Positions 40,851 to 48,107 of a stretch of DNA of 49,750 nucleotides are shown in pieces. A program made the translations under genes and the position numbers. Below the pieces are notes generated by a model. The model made no database searches. It had not been told where the DNA came from and worked only from the letters and a program-made list of their open reading frames with translations. Each line of letters begins with the position of its first letter. Position 1 is the stretch's first letter. The DNA is from an uncultured bacterium (lineage in GTDB: Bacteria; Cyanobacteriota; Vampirovibrionia; Gastranaerophilales; Gastranaerophilaceae): NCBI GenBank assembly GCA_949035555.1, contig CAROLD010000015.1, forward strand, positions 1 through 49,750, given 5' to 3'.

Positions 40851-42572
40851 TTATTGTTGTTGTTGGTTATTATTATTTCCGTTATTAGCATCTGCGCTGT
40901 TATCTGAGCTGTTATTATCAGAATCGGAATTGTTATTCTTGTCATCTTTTTTAGGCGCTGTTAATTTAGCCATAAAAGATTTCAACTGTGCTTCGTTCAT
41001 ATTTGTAATTTCAAATACGTAAGGAGCATTGTCAATTGTTGAAATAGTACTTGTAACAATCTTATCCAAAGAACCTGATTTCAAATCAAGTTTGCTCAAA
41101 CGCAATTTTGATTCAGCCATTGAATCTTTGAGATTTTTGAAGAAAACATAAACATCTTCTACAGAATCTGCACAGCCTTTGATGTCAATAACTCCATCAT
41201 CACCTGTCATAAAATAAGTCAGATATAGATTTTTTGGAATAGATTCACCAAGTGCGGCATATGCCATAATTTTGGTTCTGTTATTTTTAAGAACTTTTTC
41301 AATTTCAGCAATAGGGTCAAAGTGAACTTCGCCATCAGTTGCTTCATATTGTTTAATTTGGTTATCAAGTTCTGTTATTTGTGTATCAAGACTAGCGCTT
41401 GTCTCAAAAGCTTGTGTGCTGATTTTTTGAACAAAAACATGCCCAAATCCAACCGGACCGAGTACCAGAGCAAAAATAACTGCCGCGATACCTATGGCTT
41501 TAGTAGGAGTTAATGCAATAACCTTACCGTTACCGATAGGGATTTCAACAACTTCAACTTTTGCCGCTTTTTGACCTGATGCAACAAGGAAATCTACTAC
41601 TTGAGGGAAAACCATATCAGGGGCAAAAGAACCAATTGAATGCATTGAAACCTTAATTTGATCTTCAGGAACGATATTCAAACTCATTTCCATCAAAGGT
41701 TCTTTTCTAAACTGGTTATCTTCAACAGGGATAACATTACCACTGAATTGTAAACGTTTAGAAAGGATTTCCGCAGAAACCAAATCTGTTTCTGAAATTA
41801 CAACCAAAGAACTTGAAGGAGTACTCATCAATGCAATTTGTGCAGAGTTTTCAATAGCCGCATAAATTTCTTCACCTTCATAGGATTTCAACGGAAGAGG
41901 TTCTTCAAAGAATTCAAGAATTCTTTTACCTTGCATACCGAGCATTTGATAACCGCTGTTGTTAACAATCATCAAACTCCAAGAGTTGCTGTCATTATCC
42001 ATCTGCTCTGTAGCAAATCCTGTTACATATAAACCTTTTAATTGTGAGAATAATGAACAAGATACTCCGGCAAGAGATGAACCCATTTCAGTTAGAATAC
42101 CCTTTATTTTCTCAACAACATCAGCTTGAATAGCTGTATAGAAAACACTTTTGGAATCAGAATTAGTAGAAGCAAATGCTTCAAACCAGAAAGGAATAGG
42201 GTCTTTGCGTTTAAATACATAAGTTTGTTCCAGTTCTCCAATTACCATATTATTAATAGAATTGTCATCAAGAAGTAAAGGAATACCTTCTTTTAACCCA
42301 AACCAAACAGTCGGCAAACTCAAATAAACATTAGCCTTTTTAGGGTTAACATTTCGCATTTGGAATAATGTTTCAATACTAGTCTTGAACTCATCATAAT
42401 TTGCAATTTCTCTTTGCGCCTCATTATACTCTAACGGAACCTGTGCATATGACTTAATACCACCATGCCCGTCTAAAACTGTCATTTCTAATCCGCATGC
42501 CGGAGAAACGGTAATATGAACGTTAACTCCGCCGCCACCTAAACCCAAGCTGTCTAATATATTGCTTACCAT
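40851..42572 (-). CDS. PilM-PilN fusion, type IV pilus assembly platform
   Basis: A 573-residue protein. Residues 1 to about 330 have an actin-fold PilM-like look (ANVYLSLPTVWFGLKEGIP, VVEKIKGILTEMGSSLAGVSC, SLMIVNNSGYQML). A membrane helix follows at about 355-378 (AIGIAAVIFALVLGPVGFGHVFV), then a coiled coil and a small alpha/beta domain as in PilN. The last 35 residues are a low-complexity Asn/Asp/Ser/Gln tail. In most bacteria PilM and PilN are separate proteins held together by a short N-terminal PilN peptide; here they are joined. No conserved PilN peptide is needed in such a fusion. The gene precedes pilO. Confidence 0.68.
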   Translation of the reverse strand: MVSNILDSLGLGGGGVNVHITVSPACGLEMTVLDGHGGIKSYAQVPLEYNEAQREIANYDEFKTSIETLFQMRNVNPKKANVYLSLPTVWFGLKEGIPLLLDDNSINNMVIGELEQTYVFKRKDPIPFWFEAFASTNSDSKSVFYTAIQADVVEKIKGILTEMGSSLAGVSCSLFSQLKGLYVTGFATEQMDNDSNSWSLMIVNNSGYQMLGMQGKRILEFFEEPLPLKSYEGEEIYAAIENSAQIALMSTPSSSLVVISETDLVSAEILSKRLQFSGNVIPVEDNQFRKEPLMEMSLNIVPEDQIKVSMHSIGSFAPDMVFPQVVDFLVASGQKAAKVEVVEIPIGNGKVIALTPTKAIGIAAVIFALVLGPVGFGHVFVQKISTQAFETSASLDTQITELDNQIKQYEATDGEVHFDPIAEIEKVLKNNRTKIMAYAALGESIPKNLYLTYFMTGDDGVIDIKGCADSVEDVYVFFKNLKDSMAESKLRLSKLDLKSGSLDKIVTSTISTIDNAPYVFEITNMNEAQLKSFMAKLTAPKKDDKNNNSDSDNNSSDNSADANNGNNNNQQQQ

Positions 42573-42684
42573 ATCTACCTTTTTTCACTCTTCTTACTAT
42601 AATCTTATTTTTATTATACAATATATTTTATAAATAGAAAAATCTTAACATAAATTTACACCAAACGGAGGATAATATACTTTT

Positions 42685-43593
42685 ATGAATAATCTGGTTG
42701 AGAAGATAAATAGTTTAAAGAAAGAGAAAAATGCAGTAATTTTGGCACATTGCTACCAACCTGCAGAAGTTGATTTTGTTGCAGATTATGTAGGAGATTC
42801 ACTTTACCTGAGCCAAGTTGCGGCAAAAACCAACGCAGACATCATTATATTTGCCGGAGTATATTTTATGGCTCAAACTGCAAAATTATTATCTCCAAAT
42901 AAAAAGGTTCTTTTACCGCAAATTGAAGCAGGATGCAGAATGGCTGATATGATAAGCTTTTGCCAGTTAAAAGAATTTAAAGCACTCAATCCGGATATTC
43001 CTACAGTTTGCTACGTAAATTCAACAGCAGAGGTTAAATCAGAATGTGATATATGCTGCACAAGCTCTAATGCTGTGAAAATTGTTGAAAGCTTAAACGC
43101 AGAAAAAATATTATTCCTGCCTGACACATATTTGGGCAAATGGGTTGAAAAACAGTTGGGAAATGTAGAAGTAATTACCTATCCGGGATTTTGCCCTACA
43201 CACCTTCAAATAAGACCTGCGGATATTGAAAAAGCAAGACAAGAACATCCGCAAGCACTTCTTCTTGCACATCCTGAATGCCACACTTCTGTTTCAGATA
43301 TTGCTGATTACGTCGGAAGCACAACCGGTATTATGAAATTTGCAAAAGAAAGTGATAATAAATCCTTCATTATCGCTACAGAAGAAGGTGTTATTGACCG
43401 TTTAAAAAGAGATTTCCCTGAAAAAGAATTTATTCCGGTAAAAGAAAATATTGTTTGCCCGAATATGAAAATGACTTCATTGGAAGATATTTTACATGTT
43501 TTAGAAACAGAAGAGAATGAAATATTTGTAGATGAAAATATTGCACAAAAAGCGGTCAAATGTATTGATAGAATGCTGGAGGTTTCAAAATAA
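42685..43593 (+). CDS. nadA: Quinolinate synthase A
   Basis: A 302-residue NadA. The three [4Fe-4S] ligands are Cys84 (EAGCRMADM), Cys170 (PGFCPTH) and Cys258 (NIVCPNMKM). Other motifs are HCYQPAEVDFVADYVGDSLYLS at 22-43 and LLAHPECH near 193-200. It condenses iminoaspartate with dihydroxyacetone phosphate to quinolinate in de novo NAD synthesis. GGAGG lies 13 bases before the ATG, a longer spacing than usual, and no alternative start is in frame. nadB and nadC are not adjacent. rlmB begins two bases after the stop. Confidence 0.97.
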   Translation: MNNLVEKINSLKKEKNAVILAHCYQPAEVDFVADYVGDSLYLSQVAAKTNADIIIFAGVYFMAQTAKLLSPNKKVLLPQIEAGCRMADMISFCQLKEFKALNPDIPTVCYVNSTAEVKSECDICCTSSNAVKIVESLNAEKILFLPDTYLGKWVEKQLGNVEVITYPGFCPTHLQIRPADIEKARQEHPQALLLAHPECHTSVSDIADYVGSTTGIMKFAKESDNKSFIIATEEGVIDRLKRDFPEKEFIPVKENIVCPNMKMTSLEDILHVLETEENEIFVDENIAQKAVKCIDRMLEVSK

Positions 43594-43595
43594 TC

Positions 43596-44345
43596 ATGGA
43601 AAACCAAGAAATTATTTACGGCAAAAATTCTGTTATGGAAGCACTTATCGCAGGCAACAGAGAAATCAATAAAATTTTAATCTCAAAAAATATTCATTCC
43701 GATGTGAAAATTAATAAAATAAAAGAATTAGCTCAACAAAACGGAATTGTATTTCAATTTGTGGCAAAAGAAAAATTTCAGCCGTATGCAGAATTCAATC
43801 ATCAGGGAATTATTGCCCAAATTTCGCCCATAAAATATATGGACATAGATGAATTCATAGAATCAAGAGAAAAAGAATTCTCATCTGTTGTAATACTTGA
43901 CGGAGTAGAAGACTCACACAACCTGGGGGCAATTATCAGAACATGTGTATGCGCAGGAGTTGACGGTATAATTATTCCGTCACGCCGCAATGTTCAGGTT
44001 AATTCTACCGTTGAAAAAACCAGTGCCGGCGCAATAAATCATATTCCTATAATAAAAGTAAATAGCCTTGTTAACGCTGTTCAAAAATTAAAGGATAACA
44101 ACTGGTGGATAATTGCAACAGATGCATCTGCGAATGATAATTACTATGATGTTAAATATGATGATATGAATTTTGCAATAATTATGGGCGCAGAACACGC
44201 AGGAGTTTCAAAATCTCTTTTGAAAGCATCTGATTTTGTTGTAAAAATCCCGATGCAAAACAGTTTTAACTCCCTAAATGTATCCAATGCACTTAGCGCA
44301 ATTATTTTCGAAACACTTCGACAAAAGCTCAAACATCAAAAATAA
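43596..44345 (+). CDS. rlmB: SpoU-family 23S rRNA 2'-O-methyltransferase RlmB
   Basis: A 249-residue SPOUT methyltransferase. It has an N-terminal substrate-binding domain (IYGKNSVMEALIAGNREINKIL) and the three SpoU motifs: DGVEDSHNLGAIIRT near 105, MGAEHAGVSKSLL near 200 and IPMQNSFNSLNVSNALSAIIF near 217. The family member RlmB methylates G2251 of 23S rRNA. GGAGG within the nadA end serves as its ribosome-binding site. It is in a likely operon with nadA. A related TrmH-type activity cannot be fully excluded. Confidence 0.92.
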   Translation: MENQEIIYGKNSVMEALIAGNREINKILISKNIHSDVKINKIKELAQQNGIVFQFVAKEKFQPYAEFNHQGIIAQISPIKYMDIDEFIESREKEFSSVVILDGVEDSHNLGAIIRTCVCAGVDGIIIPSRRNVQVNSTVEKTSAGAINHIPIIKVNSLVNAVQKLKDNNWWIIATDASANDNYYDVKYDDMNFAIIMGAEHAGVSKSLLKASDFVVKIPMQNSFNSLNVSNALSAIIFETLRQKLKHQK

Positions 44346-44411
44346 TTCAATTAGATGACCCTATATTATTATATTAATTATATCATCTTAATGTAAGATT
44401 GGAGCAATACA

Positions 44412-45431
44412 GTGGTTAAAGAATTTAAAAATTTAGGAATTATAACAGACGAAATTTCCGATGAGGATATAGATTTTAAAAAATTACAAGAACTTGAAAC
44501 GGATTCAGAAGATGAAGACGGCGAAGATGTCTTAAAATCAGTGGAAGATCCAAAAGTTCAAGAAAGTTTACTATCAGTAAATTCTGATGACAGCGTAAAA
44601 ATATACTTACGACAAATCGGAAAAATTCCTCTTCTGTCTTCAGAAGAAGAATTGGATTTAGCTAAAAAAATTCAAGAACACCATGACGATTTTGCAAAAG
44701 ACGTACTTGTTAATGCAAACTTAAGACTGGTTGTAAGTATTGCAAAAAAATATATAGGACGCGGTTTATCTTTTCTGGATTTAATTCAAGAAGGAAATGT
44801 TGGCTTAATAAAAGCGGCAGGAAGATTTGATTACAAAAAAGGTTACAAATTTTCTACCTATGCAACATGGTGGATTCAGCAATCCATAACAAGAGCGATT
44901 GCTGACAAGGCAAGAATTATCAGATTGCCGATTCACATGATTGACTCAATTAGTAAAATCCGCAGAACGACTTTAGAATTAACAACTGAACTTGGCAGAA
45001 CTCCAAACAAACAGGAAATTGCATATAGATTGGGTATTCCTGTATCAAAATTGACTGCAATTATTAAATCTGCACAATCAACAGTAAGTATGGATACCCC
45101 CGCAACCTCGGATGAAGATTCTTCTAAAATTGCAGATTTTATTGTTGATACATCAACAATTACACCTGACGGGAAAGTTTCTCAAGACAATTTATTGGAA
45201 GATACTCGCAGAATACTTAATCAACTGAGCCAAAAAGAAAGAGATGTTTTGATTTTGCGTTACGGTTTGGACAATAACGGAATGAAAAAAACTCTTGATG
45301 AAATCGGTTCTCAATACGGAGTGTCCAGAGAAAGAATTCGTCAAATCGAAACCCGTGCAATTTCAAAACTTAAAAAGCTCTGCAAAAATGAAAAATTACA
45401 CGACGGTTTAATAAACTATTTCGGCGGATAA
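44412..45431 (+). CDS. RNA polymerase sigma-70 factor, RpoD/SigA type
   Basis: A 339-residue sigma factor starting at GTG 44412, with GGAG upstream. An acidic N-terminus (about 1-50) is followed by region 1.2 (SVKIYLRQIGKIPLLSSEEE), region 2 (NLRLVVSIAKKYIGRGLSFL, then GYKFSTYATWWIQQSITRAI), region 3 and region 4 (LDEIGSQYGVSRERIRQIETRAISKL). All regions of a primary sigma are present, with no large insertion between regions 1.2 and 2. It may be the housekeeping sigma or a group 2 factor; the window does not decide. A 16-bp palindrome lies just after the stop, before groES. Confidence 0.94.
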   Translation: MVKEFKNLGIITDEISDEDIDFKKLQELETDSEDEDGEDVLKSVEDPKVQESLLSVNSDDSVKIYLRQIGKIPLLSSEEELDLAKKIQEHHDDFAKDVLVNANLRLVVSIAKKYIGRGLSFLDLIQEGNVGLIKAAGRFDYKKGYKFSTYATWWIQQSITRAIADKARIIRLPIHMIDSISKIRRTTLELTTELGRTPNKQEIAYRLGIPVSKLTAIIKSAQSTVSMDTPATSDEDSSKIADFIVDTSTITPDGKVSQDNLLEDTRRILNQLSQKERDVLILRYGLDNNGMKKTLDEIGSQYGVSRERIRQIETRAISKLKKLCKNEKLHDGLINYFGG

Positions 45432-45445
45432 TATACATAAAAATT

Positions 45446-45478
45446 TAAGGGACTCAGCACTAAGTGCTGAGTCCCTTA
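45446..45478. terminator. Perfect 16-bp hairpin between sigma factor gene and groES
   Basis: Positions 45446-45461 and 45463-45478 are exact reverse complements around one central A (arms include GGGACTCAGCACT). No T run follows. It contains AGCACT and AGTGCT, the core bases of CIRCE arms, but lacks the nine-base spacer of CIRCE. It may terminate the sigma factor transcript or act as an operator for groES-groEL; it lies 25 bases before the -35 element. Confidence 0.6.
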
Positions 45479-45502
45479 GCAATAATTAATTTTTCCTTAA
45501 TA

Positions 45503-45531
45503 TTTACAAAAATTTCTCAAATCTGTTATAT
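45503..45531 (+). promoter_or_regulatory. Candidate groES-groEL promoter
   Basis: TTTACA (45503-45508), a 17-base spacer and TTATAT (45526-45531), 34 bases before the groES start. No CIRCE element with nine-base spacing was found. Confidence 0.5.
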
Positions 45532-45565
45532 AACTATATATGTTAGACGAAAAAGGAGAGAAATT

Positions 45566-45850
45566 ATGATTAAACCATTAGGTGAAAGAATTGTTATTAA
45601 AGTTGTAGAAGAAACAGAACAAACAACAGGCGGAATTTTTATTCCTGACAGTGCTAAAGAAAAACCTCAAAGAGGTGAAGTTGTTGCCGTTGGTTTAGGC
45701 AAACTTAATGACAAAGGCGAAAGAGAGCCAATGGATGTAAAAGAAGGCGACACCATCCTTTATGCTAAATACTCAGGAACAGATGTAAAAATCGACGGTG
45801 TTGAATATAAAATATTATCAATTAAAGACGCATTAGCAGTTATTGAATAG
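45566..45850 (+). CDS. groES: Co-chaperonin GroES
   Basis: A 94-residue protein of standard length, with IKPLGERIVIKVVEETEQTTGG at the start, the mobile loop region (GGIFIPDSAKEKPQ), GEVVAVGLGK and the EGDTILYAKYSGTDV segment. It caps the GroEL chamber. The start is ATG 45566 with AAAAGGAGAG upstream; the frame remains open further upstream, but that part crosses the promoter and palindrome and is not coding. groEL starts 11 bases downstream. Confidence 0.98.
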   Translation: MIKPLGERIVIKVVEETEQTTGGIFIPDSAKEKPQRGEVVAVGLGKLNDKGEREPMDVKEGDTILYAKYSGTDVKIDGVEYKILSIKDALAVIE

Positions 45851-45860
45851 GAGAAATAAA

Positions 45861-47510
45861 ATGGCAAAACGTATTATTTTTGAAGAAGAAGCAAGAAAAT
45901 CGCTTCTTAAAGGAATTGATGCAGTAGCCGATGCTGTAAAAGTTACATTAGGACCAAAAGGTAGAAATGTAATTTTAACAAAAAAATTCGGCGCACCTCA
46001 AATCGTTAATGACGGTGTAACTATTGCAAAAGAAATCGAATTAAAAGACGCTTTAGAAAACTCTGGCGCACAATTATTAAAAGAAGTTTCATCTAAAACA
46101 AATGATGTTGCAGGTGACGGCACAACAACAGCTTCAGTATTAGCTCAAGCAATTGTTCGCGAAGGTTTGAAAAACTTAACAGCAGGTGCTAACCCGATGT
46201 CTATGAAACGTGGTATTGATAGAGCAGTTGAAGCATCTGTTTGCAAAATTAAATCTATGTCACGCCCTGTTAACACCAAAGAAGAAATCGCTCAAGTTGC
46301 GGCAATTTCAGCCGGTAATAACAAAGAAATCGGTGAACTTATTGCAGAAGCAATGGAAAAAGTCGGACACGACGGCGTTATTACAGTTGAAGAATCAAAA
46401 TCTTTCGGCACAAATCTAAAAGTTGTTGAAGGTATGCAATTTGATAAAGGATACATCTCTCCATACTTCGTAACTGACCCTGAAAGAATGGAAGCAGTTT
46501 TGGAAGACGCTTATGTATTCTGCTGCAACAAAAAAATCAACTTAATCTCTGACCTTGTTCCTCTATTAGAACAAGTTGCAAGAGATGGTCGCTCACTACT
46601 TCTTATCGCTGAAGACATCGAAGGCGAAGCTTTAGCAACTTTAGTTGTAAACACTATGAGAAAAGTTTTAAGAGCAGTTGCAGTAAAAGCTCCTGGATTT
46701 GGAGACAGAAGAAAAGCTATGCTTGAAGATATCGCAATTCTTACAGGCGGCGAAATGTTCACAGAAGAACTTGGAATCAAATTAGAAAACGTTACAACTC
46801 AAATGCTAGGTAAAGCAAAACGCGTAACAGTTACTAAAGACGAAACAACAATCGTTGTGGGCGATGAAACAAAAGCTTCTGTTCAAGAACGCGTTAGACT
46901 TATCAAAAAACAAATCGAAGCTTCTGACAGCGAATACGATAAAGAAAAATTAAATGAACGTGTTGCAAAACTTTCAGGCGGAGTTGCTCTAATTGAAGTT
47001 GGTGCAGCATCAGAAGTTGAATTAAAAGAACGCAAATTAAGAATTGAAGACGCTTTGAACGCAACAAGAGCAGCTAACGAAGAAGGTATTGTACCAGGAG
47101 GCGGAGTTGCTTTATTAAGAGTTCAACAAGAACTTAATTCAAAACTTGATACAATTGACTTTGAATCAGATGATGAAAAAGTTGGTTTCAAAATTCTTAC
47201 AGCAGCACTAGATGTACCTCTAAGAGCAATCGCTCGCAACGCGGGTGCTAAAGCTGACGTTGTAGTTGACTGCGTATTAGAAAAAGAAGGTGCTTACGGT
47301 TATGACGCATTGAACAGCAAATACGTTGATATGTTCCAAGCTGGTATTGTTGACCCTGCAAAAGTTACAAGATCAGCTTTAATCAACGCAGCATCAGTTG
47401 GTTCAATGTTATTAACAACAGAAGCAGCAGTTGTAGATATTCCGGAAGAAAAATCTTCAACCCCTGATATGTCAGCAATGGCAGGCATGGGCGGAATGGG
47501 AATGATGTAA
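45861..47510 (+). CDS. groEL: Chaperonin GroEL
   Basis: A 549-residue Hsp60. Hallmarks are VTLGPKGRNVIL near 29-40, NDVAGDGTTTASVLAQAI near 82, the ATP-site GDG, AAISAGNN near 150, the AAVEEGIVPGGG-like segment (AANEEGIVPGGGVALL) near 405 and a C-terminal GGM tail (MAGMGGMGMM). It folds proteins with ATP and GroES. The start is ATG 45861, with TAGGAGAAA upstream; earlier in-frame codons are unlikely. Codon use is biased as in other highly expressed genes. A GC-rich terminator follows. Only one groEL is in the window, next to groES. Confidence 0.99.
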   Translation: MAKRIIFEEEARKSLLKGIDAVADAVKVTLGPKGRNVILTKKFGAPQIVNDGVTIAKEIELKDALENSGAQLLKEVSSKTNDVAGDGTTTASVLAQAIVREGLKNLTAGANPMSMKRGIDRAVEASVCKIKSMSRPVNTKEEIAQVAAISAGNNKEIGELIAEAMEKVGHDGVITVEESKSFGTNLKVVEGMQFDKGYISPYFVTDPERMEAVLEDAYVFCCNKKINLISDLVPLLEQVARDGRSLLLIAEDIEGEALATLVVNTMRKVLRAVAVKAPGFGDRRKAMLEDIAILTGGEMFTEELGIKLENVTTQMLGKAKRVTVTKDETTIVVGDETKASVQERVRLIKKQIEASDSEYDKEKLNERVAKLSGGVALIEVGAASEVELKERKLRIEDALNATRAANEEGIVPGGGVALLRVQQELNSKLDTIDFESDDEKVGFKILTAALDVPLRAIARNAGAKADVVVDCVLEKEGAYGYDALNSKYVDMFQAGIVDPAKVTRSALINAASVGSMLLTTEAAVVDIPEEKSSTPDMSAMAGMGGMGMM

Positions 47511-47533
47511 AAAATTATACATCAAAGTATTAC

Positions 47534-47566
47534 AAAACGGGCGGGAATTTCATTCCCGCCCGTTTT
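47534..47566. terminator. Terminator after groEL, shared hairpin core
   Basis: A perfect 15-bp stem (47534-47548 with 47552-47566), loop TTC. The inner GGCGGGAAT stem and the loop are identical to the hairpin at 34605-34645. It serves groEL (plus) and the small HTH gene (minus). Confidence 0.92.
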
Positions 47567-47567
47567 A

Positions 47568-47777
47568 TTATTTTCTTTTCTTAAACTCTATATCATACCC
47601 GAGCAAATCTGCAATCTCTTTAACTTCTTCAAACTTTATTGTTTTAAGACGAAGTTTCTGAGATAAACTATTCACAGCTTTTCGTTTATCTTTATCTTTG
47701 TATATTTTAGAAGCAATTTCTGTAAGTGTCTTTGCTTCTTTTGTTATTAAAATTTTTATCTCTTCACGTATTCCCAT
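47568..47777 (-). CDS. Small HTH-type DNA-binding protein (69 aa)
   Basis: A 69-residue protein starting at ATG 47777 (MGIREEIKILITKEAK), with a helix-turn-helix-like segment (TLTEIASKIYKDKDKRKAVNSLSQKLR) and the C-terminus EIADLLGYDIEFKKRK. The C-terminus is shared with the plus-strand protein at 34456. An in-frame ATG at 47825 is possible, but the added residues are hydrophobic and unlike the paralog. No Shine-Dalgarno sequence is seen. It is divergent from the 54-residue gene at 47890; an inverted repeat over that gene's -10 could be its operator. Function otherwise unknown. Confidence 0.68.
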   Translation of the reverse strand: MGIREEIKILITKEAKTLTEIASKIYKDKDKRKAVNSLSQKLRLKTIKFEEVKEIADLLGYDIEFKKRK

Positions 47778-47795
47778 AGTAATATAGTATATGAT

Positions 47796-47824
47796 TTGAC
47801 AACTTGTGTATATTATGTTATACA
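47796..47824 (+). promoter_or_regulatory. Promoter with overlapping operator-like repeat
   Basis: Perfect -35 TTGACA (47796-47801), a 17-base spacer and -10 TATACA (47819-47824), reading towards the gene at 47890. TGTATA (47807-47812) and TATACA (47819-47824) form an inverted repeat with a six-base gap that covers the -10, a typical repressor site. Confidence 0.6.
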
Positions 47825-47889
47825 TGTACTTATATTTATGTACGATTATATAATATTAAGTATAAAAGTAAATATAGAAAGGTAAAGCT

Positions 47890-48054
47890 ATGGAAGTATT
47901 TAAAGAAATTGACGATATTACTAATCTCGCAAAATCGTTAGCAGATTCTCTAATGCAGGCTAGTGCAAATAAAGAAAATGCATACAATAATGTCACTCTG
48001 GCTTATATAGTCTCTGACAAACTAATTAATTTTCAAAAAGAACTTTTAAAATAA
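47890..48054 (+). CDS. Small uncharacterised protein (54 aa)
   Basis: ATG 47890 is preceded by GAAAGG at a good distance and by a strong promoter at 47796. The product is helical and mildly acidic (MEVFKEIDDITNLAKSLADS, then NVTLAYIVSDKLINFQKELLK). There is no signal peptide; the middle is mildly hydrophobic but not a clear membrane helix. It is divergent from a small HTH gene, and its start resembles the stub at 34399-34428. The pairing resembles a regulator-controlled small gene, possibly toxin-antitoxin-like, but nothing in the sequence proves that. Confidence 0.6.
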   Translation: MEVFKEIDDITNLAKSLADSLMQASANKENAYNNVTLAYIVSDKLINFQKELLK

Positions 48055-48056
48055 AA

Positions 48057-48088
48057 AATGGCGGGAGTGAATTTTCACTCCCGCCATT
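48057..48088 (-). terminator. Terminator after ppdK
   Basis: AATGGCGGGAGTGAA (48057-48071) pairs with TTCACTCCCGCCATT (48074-48088). The A run at 48053-48058 reads as T on the minus strand, downstream of ppdK. It may also stop the 54-residue gene on the plus strand. Confidence 0.88.
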
Positions 48089-48107
48089 CAAATTATTAAA
48101 CTATCAC

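Noticed and set aside
40851..40960. CAG/AAC-type repeat at the end of the PilM-N gene
   Set aside because: The Asn/Gln-rich tail uses mixed codons and is simple coding low complexity, not a tandem DNA repeat.
45446..45478. CIRCE operator
   Set aside because: The arms contain the CIRCE core hexamers, but the nine-base spacer is missing; kept only as a hairpin worth testing.
45464..45565. Longer groES reading frame
   Set aside because: The added part crosses the palindrome and promoter and has no homology to GroES; ATG 45566 has a strong ribosome-binding site and gives the usual length.
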